Source: Thermodesulfatator atlanticus DSM 21156 (GTDB taxonomy: Bacteria; Desulfobacterota; Thermodesulfobacteria; Thermodesulfobacteriales; Thermodesulfatatoraceae). From it: a stretch of 64,000 bases of DNA. The position numbers and the translations under genes were made by a program. The stretch is taken from NCBI RefSeq assembly GCF_000421585.1, contig NZ_ATXH01000002.1, positions 62,001 through 126,000 of the forward strand. The letters are read 5' to 3'. A model generated the notes under the pieces. The model ran no database searches. It saw only the letters and a program-made list of their open reading frames with translations, and was not told where the DNA came from. How positions within the stretch are numbered: the first letter of the stretch is position 1; each line of letters begins with the position of its first letter. Positions 16,035 through 24,761 of the stretch are shown here, in pieces.

Positions 16035-16869
16035 CTTCTAACTGTGAGGCAAGCTTAAGCACTGTTTCAGCGTATGGCTTGCTCTTGTTATAAGTCATGA
16101 TGACTTTGAGCTTATCTTCCCTACTTTTGGCATTTTTCCAGCCATGGCGCGCAAGGTAGTTTGCCATGGAAGCAAGCGCGTCTTCCAGGGTGAAAAGATC
16201 AATTTTTCCGTCTCTGTTAAGGTCGTAGCCGTAATGCAAAACGCTTGAGGGTACAAACTGGGGAAGGCCAAAGGCTCCGAAAACTGAGCCTTTTATGGCA
16301 AGGGGGTCAAGCCCGTTTGAAGATGAATAACGAAGAAGCGCGCAAAGTTCACGAAAAGCCCAGCGAGACCTGCGCTCCATAAAGGCCTTAAGCCTTGCTT
16401 CCTCCGCAGGGCTTAAGCCTTCAGGGAGATATTTTCTGACCTTTTCCCAGTCGGAAGCTAAGGCCATGCTGGCCAGCACGTTAAAGGTGCGATACTTACC
16501 GGTGTAGCGACCAAGGTCTGTCTCCACTAAAAAAACTGCCACCAACACTTGTTTGGGGACTCCGAATTCTTTTTCAAGTTTTTCAAAAAGCTCTTTGTGC
16601 TCTTTTAAAAACTTTCTGGCCCGAGCCACGCGTTCAGGTTCCAAAAACTTAGCGTAATTAAGTTTGTATTCGTCATGCAATAGCTTTTTGGGCATTATCT
16701 GGGGCAAAAACTTTACTTCTTTTCGTGAAAAGATTTCGTTAACGTAAGTCTCAGGGAATCCTTCCGCAATGAGTTTTTGTTTGAGAGTTTGAAAATCTTC
16801 GGCCTGGCTAAAATGGGAAATTAAGAGGAAAAGAAAACAAAGCAAAAAAGTGCGCTTCAGGTTTGGCAT
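16024..16869 (-). CDS. Lytic murein transglycosylase, MltB family
   Basis: A 281-residue exported protein with a signal peptide (LLCFLFLLISHFSQA). The SLT_2/MltB fold shows the catalytic Glu in FLVETDLGRYTG (Glu116), FNVLASMA, GSVFGAFGLPQFVPSS and YDLNRDGKIDLFTLEDALASMA, the last including an EF-hand-like Asp loop as in Slt35/MltB. It cleaves the glycan strand of peptidoglycan, forming 1,6-anhydromuramic acid. There is no lipobox cysteine at the end of the signal peptide, so it is probably a soluble periplasmic form. It overlaps the receiver gene upstream by 13 nt. Confidence 0.9.
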   Translation of the reverse strand: MPNLKRTFLLCFLFLLISHFSQAEDFQTLKQKLIAEGFPETYVNEIFSRKEVKFLPQIMPKKLLHDEYKLNYAKFLEPERVARARKFLKEHKELFEKLEKEFGVPKQVLVAVFLVETDLGRYTGKYRTFNVLASMALASDWEKVRKYLPEGLSPAEEARLKAFMERRSRWAFRELCALLRYSSSNGLDPLAIKGSVFGAFGLPQFVPSSVLHYGYDLNRDGKIDLFTLEDALASMANYLARHGWKNAKSREDKLKVIMTYNKSKPYAETVLKLASQLEDAA

Positions 16870-17228
16870 TGATAAACTCCCAACTCTTTTAAAACTTTTT
16901 TAATGGTTTCAAGGGTAACAGGTTTGCGAAGGTAGCGGGAATTAGGAACTTTTTGAGCATAGACTTCGGTTTCAGCATTAATCAGCCCTGTTAAAAAGAT
17001 AATGGGCTCTTGATATCTTTTGCGAATGTGTTGTGCAAGTTCAAGGCCATCTGCTTCAGGCAAACGAATATCAAGGACATATAAAGCAAAAGGGCCTTTA
17101 TCTTTGATAGTTTCAAGGGCTTTTGAAATAGTTTCTGCAGGATACGCATCAAACCCAAGCATATCAAAAAATTCCGTTAATAATTCACGAACGCCGCTGT
17201 CATCTTCTACAATTAGCACCTTTCTCAT
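16857..17228 (-). CDS. Single-domain response regulator (CheY-like)
   Basis: A 123-residue receiver domain without an output domain. The ATG at 17228 has GGGGAGGGG just upstream and is preferred over the TTG five codons earlier. Phosphorylation residues are visible: acidic pair in LIVEDDSG, the phospho-acceptor Asp in LYVLDIRLPEADG, Thr in IIFLTGL and Lys in YLRKPVT. No histidine kinase is encoded near it. It leads an operon with the MltB-type transglycosylase and M24 peptidase, but no functional link is evident. Confidence 0.88.
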   Translation of the reverse strand: MRKVLIVEDDSGVRELLTEFFDMLGFDAYPAETISKALETIKDKGPFALYVLDIRLPEADGLELAQHIRKRYQEPIIFLTGLINAETEVYAQKVPNSRYLRKPVTLETIKKVLKELGVYQCQT

Positions 17229-17344
17229 TTTGCCCCTCCCCAAGAAATATAACAGCTTTGCATATCTTTTGCATAGAAAAAGAACACATGGGACAAAGGT
17301 AAGGTCTTTTCAGAAAAAGGGAAGTAGTCTATCTTCAAAAAAAC

Positions 17345-18517
17345 ATGAAAATCGAAGGAAATAGCGAAGAATTTTTTGATTGGCTGGTAAGTATCAGGCG
17401 CAGGATCCATGAGTGGCCTGAGCTTGCCTACGAAGAGGTAAAAACCGCGGCGCTTATCGCAGAAATCCTTGAAAAACTTGGCATTTCTTACAAAGCTGGG
17501 GTAGCCAAAACAGGCATTGTCGCAGAACTAGGCGAAGGGGATCTTTGTGTGGCGCTACGTGCTGACATGGACGCCCTTCCCCTCCAGGAAGAAACCGGGC
17601 TACCTTTTGCCTCTAAACGCCCTGGTGTTATGCATGCCTGTGGTCATGACGGGCACGTGGCCATGCTCCTTGGGGCCTGTGCTTTGTTAAAAGAAGAAAA
17701 GCTCCCTGGAAAGGTACGCTTTATCTTTCAGCCTGCAGAGGAAAAGGGTGCAGGGGCCCTTGCCATGATTAAAGAAGGCACCCTTCGCGGGGTCTCTGCC
17801 ATATTTGGTGGCCATATTGACCGGCATTTCCAGGTAGGAGAGATCTCCGTTAATAAAGGCTTGATCTGTGCCCATACCGACACTTTCATGATAAGAATTA
17901 AGGGCAAAGGAGGTCACGCTGCCTGGCCCCATGAGGCCATCGACGCGGTTGTGGTAGGTTCGTTGCTGGTTATGAGCATCCAGACTATCGTTTCGCGCGA
18001 AGTTAATCCCGCCTACCCTTGCGTTGTGACAGTTGGAAAGTTCCAGGGGGGTGATGCTCACAACGTCATCGCTGAGACCGCTTATCTTGAAGGCACCATT
18101 CGCTCAACCCACAAAGAAACGCGAAAGCGCATTATAGACGGCTTAAAACGCATTACCAAAGGCGTGGGAGACCTTCACCGGGCCAAAATCGACCTAACTG
18201 TAAAGGAAGGCTACCCACCGGTGATAAACACTCCGAAAGAAACAGAAATAGCCCGTGAAGCCGCAAGATCCGTGGTGGGAGAAGAAGGCCTTCTTAAACA
18301 GCCCCACCCAAGCCTTGGGGGAGAGGATTTTTCTTTCTATCTCCAGAAAGTTCCCGGGTGTTTTGTGCGTTTTGGTGCCGCCAAAAAGGGCTTAGAACAC
18401 ATCCCTGCCCATAGCCCCAAGTTTGATTTTGACGAAAGGGTGCTCCCTATTGGGGCCAAATTTTTGGCAAAAGTGGCCATCCTTGCTTTGAATCGCTTAA
18501 AGGAGTGCAAGCATTAG
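17345..18517 (+). CDS. M20D-family amidohydrolase (N-acyl-amino acid/hippurate hydrolase type)
   Basis: A 390-residue dinuclear metal hydrolase. Metal-binding motifs are seen in ALRADMDALPLQEETG, MHACGHDGHVAML and the catalytic Glu pair of QPAEEKGAGA. The dimerisation-domain GKGGHAAWPHEAID and the C-terminal SLGGEDFSFYLQKVPG are also typical of this subfamily. Such enzymes cut amide bonds of N-acyl amino acids or related conjugates. It is the first gene of a coupled run with a YbdK-type ligase and a gamma-glutamyltranspeptidase, which suggests that the amide cleaved is in a gamma-glutamyl or acyl-amino acid metabolite. The ATG at 17345 has no clear ribosome site. Confidence 0.87.
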   Translation: MKIEGNSEEFFDWLVSIRRRIHEWPELAYEEVKTAALIAEILEKLGISYKAGVAKTGIVAELGEGDLCVALRADMDALPLQEETGLPFASKRPGVMHACGHDGHVAMLLGACALLKEEKLPGKVRFIFQPAEEKGAGALAMIKEGTLRGVSAIFGGHIDRHFQVGEISVNKGLICAHTDTFMIRIKGKGGHAAWPHEAIDAVVVGSLLVMSIQTIVSREVNPAYPCVVTVGKFQGGDAHNVIAETAYLEGTIRSTHKETRKRIIDGLKRITKGVGDLHRAKIDLTVKEGYPPVINTPKETEIAREAARSVVGEEGLLKQPHPSLGGEDFSFYLQKVPGCFVRFGAAKKGLEHIPAHSPKFDFDERVLPIGAKFLAKVAILALNRLKECKH

Positions 18518-19619
18518 CAAGAAAATTCCTTTTAAAATTTCGCGTCCCCTTACTCTTGGCATTGAATTAGAACTGGAAATTATCTCGCGCAAAACTTTTA
18601 ACCTAACCCCTAAAGGACCGTTACTGATTAGCAGGGCCCCTAAGTGGCTTAGGCCTTACCTTAAACCTGAGGCCTACCAATCGATGGTAGAATTGGTAAC
18701 ACCGGTTTGTGAAACGCTTTCAGAAGCCGAAGCATTCATAACCCAAAGCCTTCATGAGCTAGAAAAAATGTGCCAGGAAGAAGATACTTTCTGGCTTGCG
18801 GCAAGCCTTCATCCCTTTGCCCGGGCCTTGGAACAAAAAGTATGGGGTAAAAAACGCTATCTTCGCATTTTTGAAGAATTACAAATCATCGGCCGCAGGT
18901 TCATTGCCCAGGGGCTTCACGTACACCTGGGCATGCCTGATGTCAATGCGGCTTTAAGGGTTTATCACGTCCTGCGTCTTTATCTTCCCCTGTTCCTTGC
19001 CTTAAGCACCTCTTCGCCGTTTTACGAAGCGCACCCCACAGGATTTCACTCATACCGGACCAAGCTTTTTGAGGTGTTACCCCTTGCTGGGCTTCCGCGA
19101 AGCTTTTATTCCTGGGAAGAGTTCGAGTCCCTTATCCACCTACTGACCCGCCTTAAAATCGTAGAAGGGCTACGGGATCTCTGGTGGGACATCAGGTTTC
19201 AACCCGCGCTTGGCACAGTTGAAGTAAGGATTTGCGATGCTCCAGGAAGACTTAGTGATATTTTCGCCATTGCGGCCCTAATGCAGGCTATGGCTGCCAA
19301 ATATTTACATGAGAAACCCTCCCCTGGCATCCCATATGAAACCATTTCTTTTGGTAAGTGGCAGGCGGCAAGACACGGTATCTGCGGCTCCATGATAGAA
19401 CCCATAAGCCTTAAAAGAAAAGATTTTGCCACGGTTGCCGAAAACCTGCTTAAAGAACTTGAACCCTACGCCCAAAGCCTTGGCAGCCGAGAATATCTTG
19501 CAAGGGTTGGAAAAATCCTCGAAAGAAAACCAATTTCTTTCATGATGCTTGCGCTTTTTGAAAGGGGCGCTAACTTTCCCGAAATCATTGCTAGTATGCG
19601 AGAGGAGTTTTGGAAATGA
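18513..19619 (+). CDS. YbdK-type glutamate-cysteine ligase family (GCS2) carboxylate-amine ligase, apparent ATT start
   Basis: The first ATG (18684) would remove the conserved N-terminus. Reading back in frame gives LTLGIELELEI, the metal-binding strand of this family, from codons near 18549-18582. The frame opens after a TAA at 18498-18500 and has no ATG, GTG or TTG before the motif. ATT 18513, eight bases after AAGGAG and overlapping the upstream TAG (ATTAG), is the best start and gives 368 residues, close to the ~370 of YbdK. Further motifs are GLHVHLGMPD and ALGTVEVRICDAP. The enzyme should join glutamate or another carboxylate to an amine using ATP. The 4-bp overlap with the transpeptidase gene implies a shared pathway. 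Confidence 0.82.
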   Translation: MSKKIPFKISRPLTLGIELELEIISRKTFNLTPKGPLLISRAPKWLRPYLKPEAYQSMVELVTPVCETLSEAEAFITQSLHELEKMCQEEDTFWLAASLHPFARALEQKVWGKKRYLRIFEELQIIGRRFIAQGLHVHLGMPDVNAALRVYHVLRLYLPLFLALSTSSPFYEAHPTGFHSYRTKLFEVLPLAGLPRSFYSWEEFESLIHLLTRLKIVEGLRDLWWDIRFQPALGTVEVRICDAPGRLSDIFAIAALMQAMAAKYLHEKPSPGIPYETISFGKWQAARHGICGSMIEPISLKRKDFATVAENLLKELEPYAQSLGSREYLARVGKILERKPISFMMLALFERGANFPEIIASMREEFWK

Positions 19620-21088
19620 AAGGCGCTATTGCTTGTGGGAACAAATACACTGCTGAAGCAGCCAAAGAAATATTTTTGGCCGGGGGAAATGCCTTTGACG
19701 CCATTTGCGCCGCAGCCTTTGCCTCAGGTGTTTGCGAAGCAGGGCTAACCAGCCTGGGCGGCGGAGGCTTTGCCACGATTTATCAGGCCCAAAACGGCCA
19801 GAAAAATGTTTACGATTTTTTTGTCAACACCCCTGGCCTAGGGTTAAAGAGACGCCCTGAAAAACTTGATTTCTACACGGTAACCATTGAATTCGTTGGC
19901 TCAAAACAGGACTTTAACATTGGCCTTGCCTCCGTGGCGGTGCCTGGCACCTTAAAAGGTCTTGTCACCATGCAGCAAGAGCTAGGCAGCTTGCCCCTTA
20001 GGGAAGTAGTTGCCCCTGCGGTTAAATTTGCACGCGAGGGCTTTGAAGTTGACGAATTCCAGGCCTATTGCTTCAAACTCCTTACGCCTATTTTTACCGC
20101 CACAGAAGAAATAAAAGAAATTTTCTTCCCAAAGGGGAACCCACCGCAAGCCGGGAAAAAATTAAAAAATCCCATGCTTGCTGATTTTTTGGAAAATCTT
20201 CCTGAAAGCATGGAAGACCTTTATCAAGGCAAGACTGCCGAAAAATTAGCAACTATCATGAAAGAAGGCGGCGGACTTTTAACCGAAGAAGACCTAAAGT
20301 CTTACGAAGTCATCAAACGAAAGCCCTTAGCATTCGAGTTTAAAAACGGACAACTTCTCACTAATCCCCCACCTTCTTTTGGCGGGCCAATGGTGGCGCT
20401 TTCGCTTAAAGTCTTTGAAGAGCTTTACAAAAAAAGTGAATTTTTGGCCTACGAACATGTTGCCGCCCTTGCCAAGACCTTGGAAGTGGTTCACGAACTG
20501 AGAGAAAAAATCGTAAAAGAAGACCCAACGCGTGCCCTTGAACTTCTTTCGCGCCCGCTTGTCACCCGGGGCACCACCCACATGAGCACGGCTGATAGCC
20601 AAGGAAACCTTGCCTCTCTTACCATGACCTTTGGTGAGGCCTCGGGCTTTGTTATCCCTGGAACCGGCATCGTGCTCAATAACATCATGGGAGAAGATGA
20701 CTTACACCCCCGGGGATTTTTTGCCGACCCACCAGGCATCCGCATAGCCTCCATGATGGCACCAAGCATCTGTTTTTTAAACGGCCGCGGTATTGCCCTG
20801 GGAAGCGGGGGGAGTAAACGTATTCGTTCTGCTATTTTTGAAACCATCGTCAACCTTTCCTATTTTCACCTGCCTGCCAAAGAGGCTGTCTCAGCCCCAA
20901 GGCTTCATTTTGACGGCGAAATCCTTCAGGTAGAGCCTGGCATAAACAAAGATGTGCTTGAAAAACTCCCTTATAAAGTGAACATTTGGCCCAAGAAAGA
21001 CCTGTACTTCGGTGGGGTGCATCTTGTTGATGACCGGTTTGAAGGCGCAGGGGACGAAAGACGCGCAGGGGTTTTTTTAGTGGTTTAG
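19616..21088 (+). CDS. Gamma-glutamyltranspeptidase family protein (cytoplasmic form)
   Basis: A 490-residue Ntn-hydrolase precursor. The ATG at 19616 (ATGA overlap, GAGGAG upstream) is preferred over TTG 19610. The N-terminal NAFDAICAAAFASGVCEAGLTS and SLGGGGFATIY match the large subunit. The autoproteolytic Thr is in GTTHMSTADSQGN (about residue 321), and GSGGSKRIRSAI is in the small subunit. There is no signal peptide, unlike secreted Ggt, so it acts inside the cell. Together with the YbdK-type ligase it could make and break gamma-glutamyl bonds of a thiol or amine compound. It converges on tatC with a 4-nt overlap. Confidence 0.88.
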   Translation: MKGAIACGNKYTAEAAKEIFLAGGNAFDAICAAAFASGVCEAGLTSLGGGGFATIYQAQNGQKNVYDFFVNTPGLGLKRRPEKLDFYTVTIEFVGSKQDFNIGLASVAVPGTLKGLVTMQQELGSLPLREVVAPAVKFAREGFEVDEFQAYCFKLLTPIFTATEEIKEIFFPKGNPPQAGKKLKNPMLADFLENLPESMEDLYQGKTAEKLATIMKEGGGLLTEEDLKSYEVIKRKPLAFEFKNGQLLTNPPPSFGGPMVALSLKVFEELYKKSEFLAYEHVAALAKTLEVVHELREKIVKEDPTRALELLSRPLVTRGTTHMSTADSQGNLASLTMTFGEASGFVIPGTGIVLNNIMGEDDLHPRGFFADPPGIRIASMMAPSICFLNGRGIALGSGGSKRIRSAIFETIVNLSYFHLPAKEAVSAPRLHFDGEILQVEPGINKDVLEKLPYKVNIWPKKDLYFGGVHLVDDRFEGAGDERRAGVFLVV

Positions 21089-21807
21089 CTTTTTCTTTTT
21101 CGCACCACAAGCTTGCTTGCGATGAGCCCAACTTCAAAAAGAAGATAAAGGGGCACCGCCATAAGGGCCATGTTAAAGGCATCTGGTGTGGGGGTGAGCA
21201 CCGCAGCCAAAATTGTAATTATCAAGATAGCATGGCGCCTGAAACGACTAGCTTTATAAGGGTCAAGAATCCCTGCCTTAGAGAGCAAAACCATTATCAA
21301 GGGAAGCTCAAAGATGGTGCCAAAAGAAATGAGAAATAACCCCACAAAATTTACAAAATGCCCCACCGAAATGGTAGGGACGATATTTTCCTTCTGGAAA
21401 GAAAGAAGAAACTTGATGCCATAAGGCAGGGTTATAAAATAGCAAAAAGCTACCCCGCCATAGAAAAGAATAAGCCCCACCAGGATAAACCAGAACCCTG
21501 TGGCACGCCTAAAGCCAAAAACCTGGCAAAAAACAAGCCATACAAGCCAGAGAAGATACGGGACAAAAAGCAAAAAACTACAGGCAAGGGCTACTTTTAC
21601 CAGGGCAAGAAAGGGCTCAAAGACATTGAAAAAGGCAAGCTCTTGGTTCAAATGGCGCTGCAAAAAAAGAAGAATTCTGGGAGAGACCACGTAAAAGGCA
21701 ACCGTGGTAAACAGAAAAAGAAGAACTCCTGCAATAATCTTGCGCCTTACCCGCGCAAGGGCAGCCAGGGCCAGTTTATAAGGCTCTTCAGGGGGATTAG
21801 CCGTCAT
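21085..21807 (-). CDS. tatC: Sec-independent protein translocase subunit TatC
   Basis: A 240-residue inner-membrane protein with six helices. It has the TatC features FFNVFEPFLALVKVAL (family signature FxxxxEPFxxxxK) and the conserved SFGTIFELPLIMVLL, with TPTPDAFNMALMAVPLYLLFEVGL at the end. It recognises twin-arginine signal peptides and works with TatA/TatB, which are not encoded in this window. The basic N-terminus is shorter than in E. coli and the usual HLxELRxR is reduced to LAALARVRRK. It follows purQ directly with no spacing. Confidence 0.92.
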   Translation of the reverse strand: MTANPPEEPYKLALAALARVRRKIIAGVLLFLFTTVAFYVVSPRILLFLQRHLNQELAFFNVFEPFLALVKVALACSFLLFVPYLLWLVWLVFCQVFGFRRATGFWFILVGLILFYGGVAFCYFITLPYGIKFLLSFQKENIVPTISVGHFVNFVGLFLISFGTIFELPLIMVLLSKAGILDPYKASRFRRHAILIITILAAVLTPTPDAFNMALMAVPLYLLFEVGLIASKLVVRKRKS

Positions 21808-22629
21808 TTAAAGTAGGTTTTCGCGAACAAAGTTTATAGCGTTTTTAAAAAGAAGCGTGCCGAAAGGGTCTTGGGCACCACGGCGCCACCTGGGATGATT
21901 GGTCAGGTGGTTATAAGCCTCAGGATGGGGCATAAGGCCAAAGATGCGGCCAGTCTCATCGCAAATCCCCGCAATGGCCTCAACTGAACCATTAGGGTTA
22001 TAAGGGTATTCCTGGGTAGGTTCGCCGGTTGCGGGATGAGCATACTGGCATACCACCTGGTTCTTGGCAAATAGCTTTTCAAGGACGTCTTCATCTGCGG
22101 TTACAAATTTGCCTTCGCCATGTCTTATGGGCAAGAACATCTCTTTTAGGCCTTTGGTAAAAACACAAGGGGCCTTTTCATTTATTTTGAGCTTCACCCA
22201 GCGGTCTTCAAAGCGGCCTGAGTCGTTATAGGTAAGGCTCGTAAGCCTTTCGTCATAGTTTCCATCAAAGCCAGGCAGAAGGCCAAGCTTTACCAGAAGC
22301 TGAAAACCGTTACAAATGCCAATTATAAGGCCACCCTTGGCAATGAGGTTAAGGATCTGGTCAAGGATCCTTTCGCCGGTTTCTTTAACCGTGGCATAGC
22401 GAAAACGATGAGCCCCGGCTTTGGCAGCCCCGAGGTGGTCGCCATCTAAAAAACCACCAGGCAAACAAAGAAGATGATAGTCGTCAATCCGTTTTTCGCC
22501 GTAAGTAAGGGAGCTCAAGTGTACAATATCGACTTCTTCGGCCCCTGCTTCGCGGCACACATGGGCCGTTTCCCTTTCGCAATTGGTGCCGTAGCCTGCG
22601 GTGACAATAACACGCACTTTTTTGCCCAT
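21808..22629 (-). CDS. purQ: Phosphoribosylformylglycinamidine synthase, glutaminase subunit
   Basis: A 273-residue class I glutamine amidotransferase supplying ammonia to PurL in purine synthesis. Catalytic features are the Cys in GICNGFQLLVKLGLLPG, the His/Glu in LMPHPEAY, FLPIRHGEGKFV, and the N-terminal YGTNCERETAHVCREAG. The length is above the ~225 residues of minimal PurQ because of insertions in the C-terminal half, a form known from several thermophiles. Neither purL nor purS is adjacent. The start at 22629 faces a 350-bp repeat-rich spacer. Confidence 0.92.
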   Translation of the reverse strand: MGKKVRVIVTAGYGTNCERETAHVCREAGAEEVDIVHLSSLTYGEKRIDDYHLLCLPGGFLDGDHLGAAKAGAHRFRYATVKETGERILDQILNLIAKGGLIIGICNGFQLLVKLGLLPGFDGNYDERLTSLTYNDSGRFEDRWVKLKINEKAPCVFTKGLKEMFLPIRHGEGKFVTADEDVLEKLFAKNQVVCQYAHPATGEPTQEYPYNPNGSVEAIAGICDETGRIFGLMPHPEAYNHLTNHPRWRRGAQDPFGTLLFKNAINFVRENLL

Positions 22630-22790
22630 AAGCCACTCCTCTTTCCTTTTGCGCCTAAAGTTTTAACACGATGCCCCTTAAGAGACAATTTATGGATGAA
22701 ATTTTCAAACACAAACGCGCGATCGCTTCGGCGGCTTCGCGGGCTTCCTTTTACTGTTATTCTGCAACCAACCTTGGCATTCTAATGTCT

Positions 22791-22824
22791 TCATTCTGAA
22801 GGAGCGTAAACGACTGAAGAATCC
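22791..22824. repeat. Short interspersed palindromic repeat of the TCATTCTGA...GAAGAATC type
   Basis: TCATTCTGAAGGAGCG and CGACTGAAGAATCC form an imperfect dyad. The wording resembles short intergenic repeats seen in many bacterial genomes (TCATTCTGA...GAAGAATC). Only one copy was noticed in this window, so the assignment rests on recall of the motif. Confidence 0.45.
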
Positions 22825-22847
22825 ATAGATCGATTGGTGGATCCCTT

Positions 22848-22959
22848 GAGACCTTTGCTATTTTGCAAAGATCAGTGTTCTAAGCTAACTACATGGGGAT
22901 CCGTTCCCATTTTTAGTCCGGAAAAAAGGAACGGATCCTTCGTGTTTGGCAAAGGTCTC
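22848..22959. repeat. MITE-like palindromic element, copy 1 (~112 bp)
   Basis: The ends are perfect 11-bp inverted repeats, GAGACCTTTGC (22848-22858) and GCAAAGGTCTC (22949-22959). Inside is a second inverted pair, GGATCCGTTCC (22897-22907) and GGAACGGATCC (22928-22938), separated by a T/A-rich loop. No coding capacity. It shares its ends with 56892-57003 and 62542-62586 and its core with 61864-61903. Confidence 0.8.
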
Positions 22960-22981
22960 ATTTGATATTTCCCCAAAAGCC

Positions 22982-24640
22982 CTAATCCAAAAGAATAGCG
23001 CCTTTGGCTGCTGAGGTTACCAGCTTGGCATAACGCGCCAGCACGCCGCTTACTTTTTTCTTCTTGGGCTTCAGTTTTTTACGTCTTTTCTCAAGTTCCC
23101 CTTCAGAGACTTTCAGCGTAAGACGCCTATTGGGGATGTCTATTTCTATCAAGTCTCCTTCTTCTACCAGGGCGATTGGGCCACCTTCTGCGGCCTCAGG
23201 GGAAATATGCCCCACACAGGCCCCCTGGGTGCCGCCACTGAAGCGGCCATCTGTTAAAAGCGCAACCGAACGCCCAAGCCCCATGCCAATGATAGCAGAG
23301 GTGGGCGAAAGCATCTCCCTCATTCCTGGGCCGCCTTTAGGGCCTTCATAACAAATCACCACCACGTCGCCTTCTTTGATCTTTTTAGAAAGAATGGCCT
23401 CATAGGCGTCTTCTTCTGATTCAAAAACACGGGCAGGGCCCTCGTGGTAAAGCATCTCCGGGGCCACCGCACTTGCCTTAACCACTGAGCCCTCAGGGGC
23501 AAGATTTCCCCACAAAATAGCAATACCACCTTCGGGACGATACGGCTGGTCTATGGGCCTAATGACTTCGTAGTTCAAAACTTTTACGCCTTTTAAATTC
23601 TGGCCAAGGGTGTTTCCGGTTACAGTTTTGACCTTTTTATTGATAAGCCCGGCCTTGGCAAGTTCGGACAGCACTGCCGGAATGCCGCCTGCTTCATTTA
23701 GTTCTGCTACGCTGTGCGGCCCCCCGGGGATCAATGAACAAAGGCAAGGGGTCTTGCGCGAGATTTCATCAAAGACTTTGAGGGAAAGATCAAGCCCCGC
23801 CTCATGGGCAATAGCCGGAAGATGCAAAACCGTGTTAGTAGAACACCCTAAGGCCATGTCAACTGCTATGGCATTTTTAAAAGCGGCCTCGGTGGCGATT
23901 TTGCGCGGAGTAAGTTTTTTCTTAAGGAGCTCCATGACTTTTTGACCTGCTTTTTTTGCAAGTCTAATGCGTGCAGAACTAACGGCAGGGATGGTGCCGT
24001 TTCCAGGAAGGGCGAGCCCTAGGGCCTCAGAAAGACAATTCATAGAGTTTGCCGTAAACATCCCGGCACATGAACCACAGGTAGGACAGGCCACGTCTTC
24101 AAGCTCGCATAGTTCCTCTTCGCTCATTTCACCTCTTTTAACTTTACCTATGGCTTCAAAAACCGTGATGAGATTAACTTTTTGACCTTTGTAAGAACCG
24201 GTGAGCATTGGCCCGCCAGAGACAAGAATAGCAGGGATGTCAAGACGAAGCGCTGCCATGAGCATAGCCGGGACGATTTTATCGCAATTTGGAACAAGAA
24301 CCAGGGCGTCAAAGGCATGGGCGCGCGCCATGATTTCGATGGAGTCTGCAATTATCTCACGGGAGACCAAAGAATAGCGCATACCTTCATGATTCATAGC
24401 AATACCATCACAGACCCCGATGACCCCGAATTCCATAGGAGTGCCCCCTGCCATGCGCACCCCTGCTTTAACAGCGTCAACTATTTGCCGCAAATGGACA
24501 TGGCCTGGAATTATTTCGTTAAAGGAATTGACCACACCAACTAAGGGCCGTGAAAGTTCGTCGTCGGTATAGCCTGAGGCCTTAAGCAGGGAACGATGAG
24601 GGGCACGCTCAAGCCCCTTTTTCACCTTATCGCTTTGCAT
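22982..24640 (-). CDS. ilvD: Dihydroxy-acid dehydratase
   Basis: A 552-residue iron-sulfur dehydratase for branched-chain amino acid synthesis, converting dihydroxy acids to 2-oxo acids. Cluster cysteines are seen in [12 protein letters not shown] and in [18 protein letters not shown] (about 177-194). The C-terminal signatures [16 protein letters not shown] and [23 protein letters not shown] are complete. The length and motif order match the IlvD branch rather than 6-phosphogluconate dehydratase. It starts at ATG 24640 behind GGAGGG and is divergent from the nfu operon. No other ilv or leu genes are in the window. Confidence 0.95.
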   Translation of the reverse strand: MQSDKVKKGLERAPHRSLLKASGYTDDELSRPLVGVVNSFNEIIPGHVHLRQIVDAVKAGVRMAGGTPMEFGVIGVCDGIAMNHEGMRYSLVSREIIADSIEIMARAHAFDALVLVPNCDKIVPAMLMAALRLDIPAILVSGGPMLTGSYKGQKVNLITVFEAIGKVKRGEMSEEELCELEDVACPTCGSCAGMFTANSMNCLSEALGLALPGNGTIPAVSSARIRLAKKAGQKVMELLKKKLTPRKIATEAAFKNAIAVDMALGCSTNTVLHLPAIAHEAGLDLSLKVFDEISRKTPCLCSLIPGGPHSVAELNEAGGIPAVLSELAKAGLINKKVKTVTGNTLGQNLKGVKVLNYEVIRPIDQPYRPEGGIAILWGNLAPEGSVVKASAVAPEMLYHEGPARVFESEEDAYEAILSKKIKEGDVVVICYEGPKGGPGMREMLSPTSAIIGMGLGRSVALLTDGRFSGGTQGACVGHISPEAAEGGPIALVEEGDLIEIDIPNRRLTLKVSEGELEKRRKKLKPKKKKVSGVLARYAKLVTSAAKGAILLD

Positions 24641-24706
24641 AAATTCCCTCCAAAAGTTTTTTCTTTAGATAACACAGAGAAAGCAAAGACAACAAGTAGT
24701 GCTCCC

Positions 24707-24735
24707 TTGGCATTCGTTTTTTAGGTGGTTAAAAT
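24707..24735 (+). promoter_or_regulatory. Candidate sigma-70 promoter of the nfu-rpoZ-dnaJ operon
   Basis: TTGGCA (24707-24712) and TAAAAT (24730-24735) are separated by exactly 17 nt, each one base from consensus. The predicted start near 24742 is about 20 nt before the first ATG. Confidence 0.6.
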
Positions 24736-24761
24736 GCGCGGGAAAGAAAGAGGAGGGAATC

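Larger units (their letters stand above)
22630..22981. other. Repeat-rich intergenic spacer without a gene
   Basis: No convincing coding region or RNA gene was seen. The left part (22630-22790) holds a GC-rich patch around GCGCGATCGCTTCGGCGG (22716-22733). A short imperfect palindrome follows at 22791-22824 and a ~112-bp terminal-inverted-repeat element at 22848-22959. The promoter of purQ would have to lie here; none stands out. Confidence 0.6.

Noticed and set aside
21358-21816. 152-codon + strand frame rich in Lys
   Set aside because: It is antisense to tatC; the Lys-rich composition is the shadow of Phe/Leu codons of membrane helices on the other strand.
22701-22760. GC-rich patch with GCGATCGC in the purQ-ilvD spacer as a possible RNA gene or origin
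   Set aside because: No tRNA-like arms, no DnaA-box cluster and no replication genes nearby; one GCGATCGC is not evidence.
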